Positions 6,532 through 7,981 of a stretch of DNA of 7,981 nucleotides are shown in pieces. Location: the NCBI GenBank assembly GCA_030600525.1, contig JAUVLX010000158.1, forward strand, positions 1 through 7,981, in the 5' to 3' direction. Positions within the stretch are counted from its first letter, which is position 1; each line of letters starts with the position of its first letter. The stretch comes from Desulfobulbus sp. GTDB lineage: Bacteria > Desulfobacterota > Desulfobulbia > Desulfobulbales > Desulfobulbaceae. The notes beneath the pieces are model-generated. The model ran no database searches. It was not told the origin of the DNA and saw only the letters and a list, made by a program, of their open reading frames with translations. The position numbers were made by a program, and so were the translations under genes.

Positions 6532-6546
6532 GAAGGTGAAAGCTAA

Positions 6547-6987
6547 TCAGTTACCAATCGCGTGAAGTTTAACCTCATACGTTATGGCTTTTCCTGCAAG
6601 GGGATGGTTGTAGTCGATGGTGACAGATTCATTGCTAATCCCGAGGACAGTTGCTGGAACCTGCTGTTCCTGGCCATCTTTATCTATGGAAAGAGAGAGA
6701 ATCATACCAGGGCGTGGCTTTATTTTATCGCTAAAGGTCTCAAGGGGAACTTCATGAACAAGAGCTTTATGGTAAAGGCCGTATGCGTCTTCTGGGAAAA
6801 TTTTAACTGTCCTTGAGTCATTAGGTTCCATCCCTAGCAATGATGCTTCTACAGCCTGAAGAATTTTACCGGAACCGATAGAGACCGGAATCGGTTTTGA
6901 TTCCGGTACACTTTCAACAACCTCGCCGGAGTCTAATGACGCAGTATAACTGACCAAAACACTATCTGTAATTTGCACGGGGCACAT
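6547..6987 (-). CDS. slyD: SlyD-like FKBP-type peptidyl-prolyl cis-trans isomerase
   Basis: SlyD-type proteins are cytoplasmic chaperone-isomerases that speed cis-trans isomerisation of proline bonds. In SlyD an insert-in-flap domain binds unfolded clients. The 146-residue product starts ITDSVLVSYTASLDSGEVV and has the FKBP core SIGSGKILQAVEASLLGM (about 36-53). The flap-insert segment (about 71-127) runs through KPRPGMILSL, and the diagnostic DYNHPLAGK is at about 125-133. It lacks the His/Cys-rich metal-binding tail of E. coli SlyD (196 residues), which delivers nickel to hydrogenase, so a nickel role is not supported here. Short, tail-less SlyD proteins are common. The ATG at 6987 has AAGGAA (6996-7001) eight bases upstream. 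The gene is transcribed alone from the promoter at 7031-7059, with a probable terminator structure after it. The gene symbol denotes family only. Confidence 0.9.
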   Translation of the reverse strand: MCPVQITDSVLVSYTASLDSGEVVESVPESKPIPVSIGSGKILQAVEASLLGMEPNDSRTVKIFPEDAYGLYHKALVHEVPLETFSDKIKPRPGMILSLSIDKDGQEQQVPATVLGISNESVTIDYNHPLAGKAITYEVKLHAIGN

Positions 6988-7030
6988 TTTTTTTGTTCCT
7001 TATGTTAAATGGGTTTGAAATTAATTCTGT

Positions 7031-7059
7031 ATCATAAACATCCTGCAAAGGTTTGACAA
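7031..7059 (-). promoter_or_regulatory. Sigma-70-type promoter for slyD
   Basis: On the minus strand TTGTCA (7054-7059) and TATGAT (7031-7036) each match the consensus in five of six positions and are separated by exactly 17 bases. Transcription would start near 7024, giving a leader of about 37 bases before the slyD ATG. This is the best promoter match noticed in the window. Confidence 0.6.
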
Positions 7060-7084
7060 TAGAAGTGGTTTTTCAAGTCAGGGG

Positions 7085-7113
7085 TTGACAAAGTCGACAG
7101 GAGGGCATAAATA
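7085..7113 (+). promoter_or_regulatory. Weak candidate promoter towards hisI
   Basis: A perfect TTGACA (7085-7090) is followed after 17 bases by TAAATA (7108-7113), only three of six consensus positions. If real, the hisI leader would be about 250 bases and would include the 12-bp inverted repeat. A TATAAA at 7341-7346 closer to hisI is an alternative -10 but has no -35. Confidence 0.25.
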
Positions 7114-7134
7114 TCCTGTGCCGTACTCTTTAGT

Positions 7135-7301
7135 ATAAATTAGGAGTGATTTTTCTAAAAAAGCAAACAAGCACTCATTTGTCCCCCCCTCTGGCCTATG
7201 ACTCAATATACCATTGCCAATGGCTCAAGGTTTCGTACTTCTCGCTCTCCACAGTAGGCAGTCCCATTTTGTCGAGTGCATAAATTTTGCTCCTAATTTA
7301 T
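7135..7301. repeat. 12-bp perfect inverted repeat bounding a 143-base segment
   Basis: ATAAATTAGGAG at 7135-7146 is the exact reverse complement of CTCCTAATTTAT at 7290-7301. The enclosed segment has no open frame of note. The arms contain no GC-rich core and are too far apart for a simple terminator. Confidence 0.7.
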
Positions 7302-7369
7302 TTTGTCTAAAACCAAATCGCAGGGTCGAATAACAACGACTATAAACTACTGCACCATGAAAAAAGATT

Positions 7370-7741
7370 ATGATAGAATTAGATTTTTCCAAAGATAAAA
7401 ACGGTCTGCTTCCAGCCGTCGTGCAAGATCACGAAAGTGGTCAAGTTCTTATGCTTGCATACATTAACCAGCTGGCCTGGCAAAAAACACTTGAAACTGG
7501 CAAAGCTCATTACTGGAGCCGCAGCAGGAACAAACTGTGGCTTAAGGGTGAATCCTCAGGCCACGTGCAGATCATTAAAACCATAGCGGTTGATTGTGAC
7601 TTGGATACGGTTGTTTTCCACGTTGAACAACTCGGGGGAGCTGCCTGCCACAAAGGATATCGAAGCTGTTTTTACAGAACCATTGAAAAGGACCAACTCG
7701 TCATCGGTGAAAATAGAGTGTTTGATCCAGAAGAAGTATAG
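7370..7741 (+). CDS. hisI: Phosphoribosyl-AMP cyclohydrolase (HisI)
   Basis: HisI opens the adenine ring of phosphoribosyl-AMP, the third step of histidine biosynthesis, as a Zn/Mg-dependent cytoplasmic dimer. The 123-residue product is a monofunctional enzyme without the HisE pyrophosphohydrolase domain found in the HisIE fusion. Signatures are the N-terminal LLPAVVQDHESGQVLMLAYI, then AHYWSRSRNKLWLKGESSGH (residues 46-65). The metal site has VDCDLDT (Asp75, Cys76, Asp77, Asp79) and GGAACHKGYRSCFY with Cys93 and Cys100. All expected metal ligands are present. The ATG at 7370 begins MIELDFSKD; an ATG at 7357 is in another frame. No strong Shine-Dalgarno precedes it. hisG follows 157 bases downstream on the same strand, so co-transcription is likely. 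Confidence 0.96.
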   Translation: MIELDFSKDKNGLLPAVVQDHESGQVLMLAYINQLAWQKTLETGKAHYWSRSRNKLWLKGESSGHVQIIKTIAVDCDLDTVVFHVEQLGGAACHKGYRSCFYRTIEKDQLVIGENRVFDPEEV

Positions 7742-7789
7742 GGCAAAAAATAAAGACGACTTGGAAATGATGTTTTTGGGTCCGGTTCC

Positions 7790-7808
7790 AGCCATGTGAA
7801 AAATGGCT
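7790..7808 (+). repeat. Small hairpin between hisI and hisG
   Basis: AGCCAT/ATGGCT (7790-7795 with 7803-7808) with a seven-base loop lies 48 bases past the hisI stop. Only TTT follows, so it is unlikely to stop transcription efficiently. It may stabilise or separate the two messages. Confidence 0.35.
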
Positions 7809-7846
7809 TTGCGTGGGCACCAACGATAGGGCGAGTCAATGCAATT

Positions 7847-7872
7847 AACCAGAGCATTTAAACGTTCTGGTT
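7847..7872 (+). repeat. Stem-loop in the hisG leader
   Basis: AACCAGA/TCTGGTT (7847-7853 with 7866-7872) forms a perfect 7-bp stem, extendable by a G-U and a C-G pair as RNA, ending 26 bases before the hisG ATG. There is no T-run and no histidine-rich leader peptide, so classical his attenuation is not indicated. Confidence 0.4.
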
Positions 7873-7898
7873 CGTAATATTAGTAAATGAGGAACTAC

Positions 7899-7981
7899 AT
7901 GAGTTTGTTAAAATTAGGTATACCCAAAGGCAGCCTTGAGAAGGCAACTATAGAACTTTTTGCAAAAGCCGGATGGCAGAT
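7899..7981 (+). CDS. hisG: ATP phosphoribosyltransferase (HisG), 3'-partial
   Basis: HisG joins ATP and PRPP to form phosphoribosyl-ATP, the first committed and feedback-inhibited step of histidine synthesis. Only the first 27 residues are in the window. They read LKLGIPKGSLEKATIELF then AKAGWQ, the characteristic N-terminus in which GIPKGSLE begins the first phosphoribosyltransferase-like lobe. The ATG at 7899 has TGAGGA (7888-7893) five bases upstream. Whether it is the long form or the HisZ-dependent short form cannot be told from this fragment. Confidence 0.9.
   Translation, partial: MSLLKLGIPKGSLEKATIELFAKAGWQ

Larger units (their letters stand above)
6081..6546. other. 466-base spacer between slyD and cheA with inverted repeats but no supported gene
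   Basis: No convincing coding sequence is present. A 60-codon minus-strand frame at 6234-6416 has low-complexity composition and no family resemblance. Near cheA there is a small hairpin GCCTG/CAGGC (6116-6120 with 6126-6130), overlapping a 7-bp alternative stem CTGATTT/AAATCAG (6118-6124 with 6138-6144). The two share bases and so are mutually exclusive in the cheA leader. TTGTAC occurs twice, exactly 20 bases apart (6192, 6212). A consensus TTGACA on the minus strand (6251-6256) has no partner -10. The region nearest slyD is described separately. Confidence 0.6.
6988..7369. other. Divergent intergenic region between slyD and hisI
   Basis: No coding sequence was found in these 382 bases. 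They hold the slyD promoter, a weak candidate hisI promoter, and a perfect 12-bp inverted repeat (7135-7146 with 7290-7301). There are also smaller stems: ACAGGA/TCCTGT (7097-7102 with 7114-7119) and CCATT/AATGG around GCC near 7211-7223. GCATAAAT occurs twice (7106-7113, 7279-7286), each time 6-10 bases after GTCGA. Confidence 0.6.

Noticed and set aside
6562..6816. 84-codon plus-strand frame opposite slyD
   Set aside because: It is the antisense shadow of a clear SlyD-like gene.
7059..7081. Plus-strand promoter using TTGACA at 7053-7058
   Set aside because: The position 17 bases on reads AGTCAG. These bases overlap the better-supported slyD promoter on the other strand.
1..7981. CRISPR arrays, tRNA or rRNA genes
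   Set aside because: No regularly spaced direct repeats, cloverleaf arms or rRNA-like conserved stretches were seen on either strand.

Overview
The window looks like chromosome from a Gram-negative bacterium of moderate G+C content. The combination of a hybrid CheA carrying its own receiver domain, a compact cheA-cheW-cheB cluster, a separate single-domain hisI next to hisG, and a short SlyD-type FKBP fits Desulfobacterota (former Deltaproteobacteria, Desulfobulbales-like). That placement is an inference from gene content and was not tested by any search.

Layout. Bases 1-783 (+) are a decayed type I restriction specificity gene (hsdS). It runs off the left edge, carries a one-base frameshift near 321, and appears to be internally deleted near 560-576. 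It then breaks off at an IS200/IS605-family insertion (about 783-1342) whose tnpA (842-1267) is intact and flanked by typical end hairpins. No hsdS remnant is recognisable beyond the insertion. Bases 1459-6080 (-) hold a chemotaxis cluster transcribed cheA, cheW, cheB. Bases 6081-6546 are a 466-base spacer with several inverted repeats. Bases 6547-6987 (-) encode a SlyD-like FKBP prolyl isomerase with a good sigma-70-like promoter at 7031-7059. Bases 6988-7369 are a divergent intergenic region. Bases 7370-7741 (+) are hisI, and 7899 to the right edge is the start of hisG.

How the genes work together. CheA would autophosphorylate on its HPt histidine under receptor control through CheW. It can pass phosphate to its own C-terminal receiver, to the CheB receiver, and presumably to CheY proteins encoded elsewhere. 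CheB then demethylates or deamidates receptors. No cheY, cheR or receptor gene lies in the window. HisG and HisI catalyse the first and third steps of histidine biosynthesis.

Nothing here clearly amounts to a new multi-gene system. The points most worth a second look are the unusual CheA architecture, the nested inverted repeats downstream of slyD, the 12-base inverted repeat upstream of hisI, and the layered decay of hsdS.
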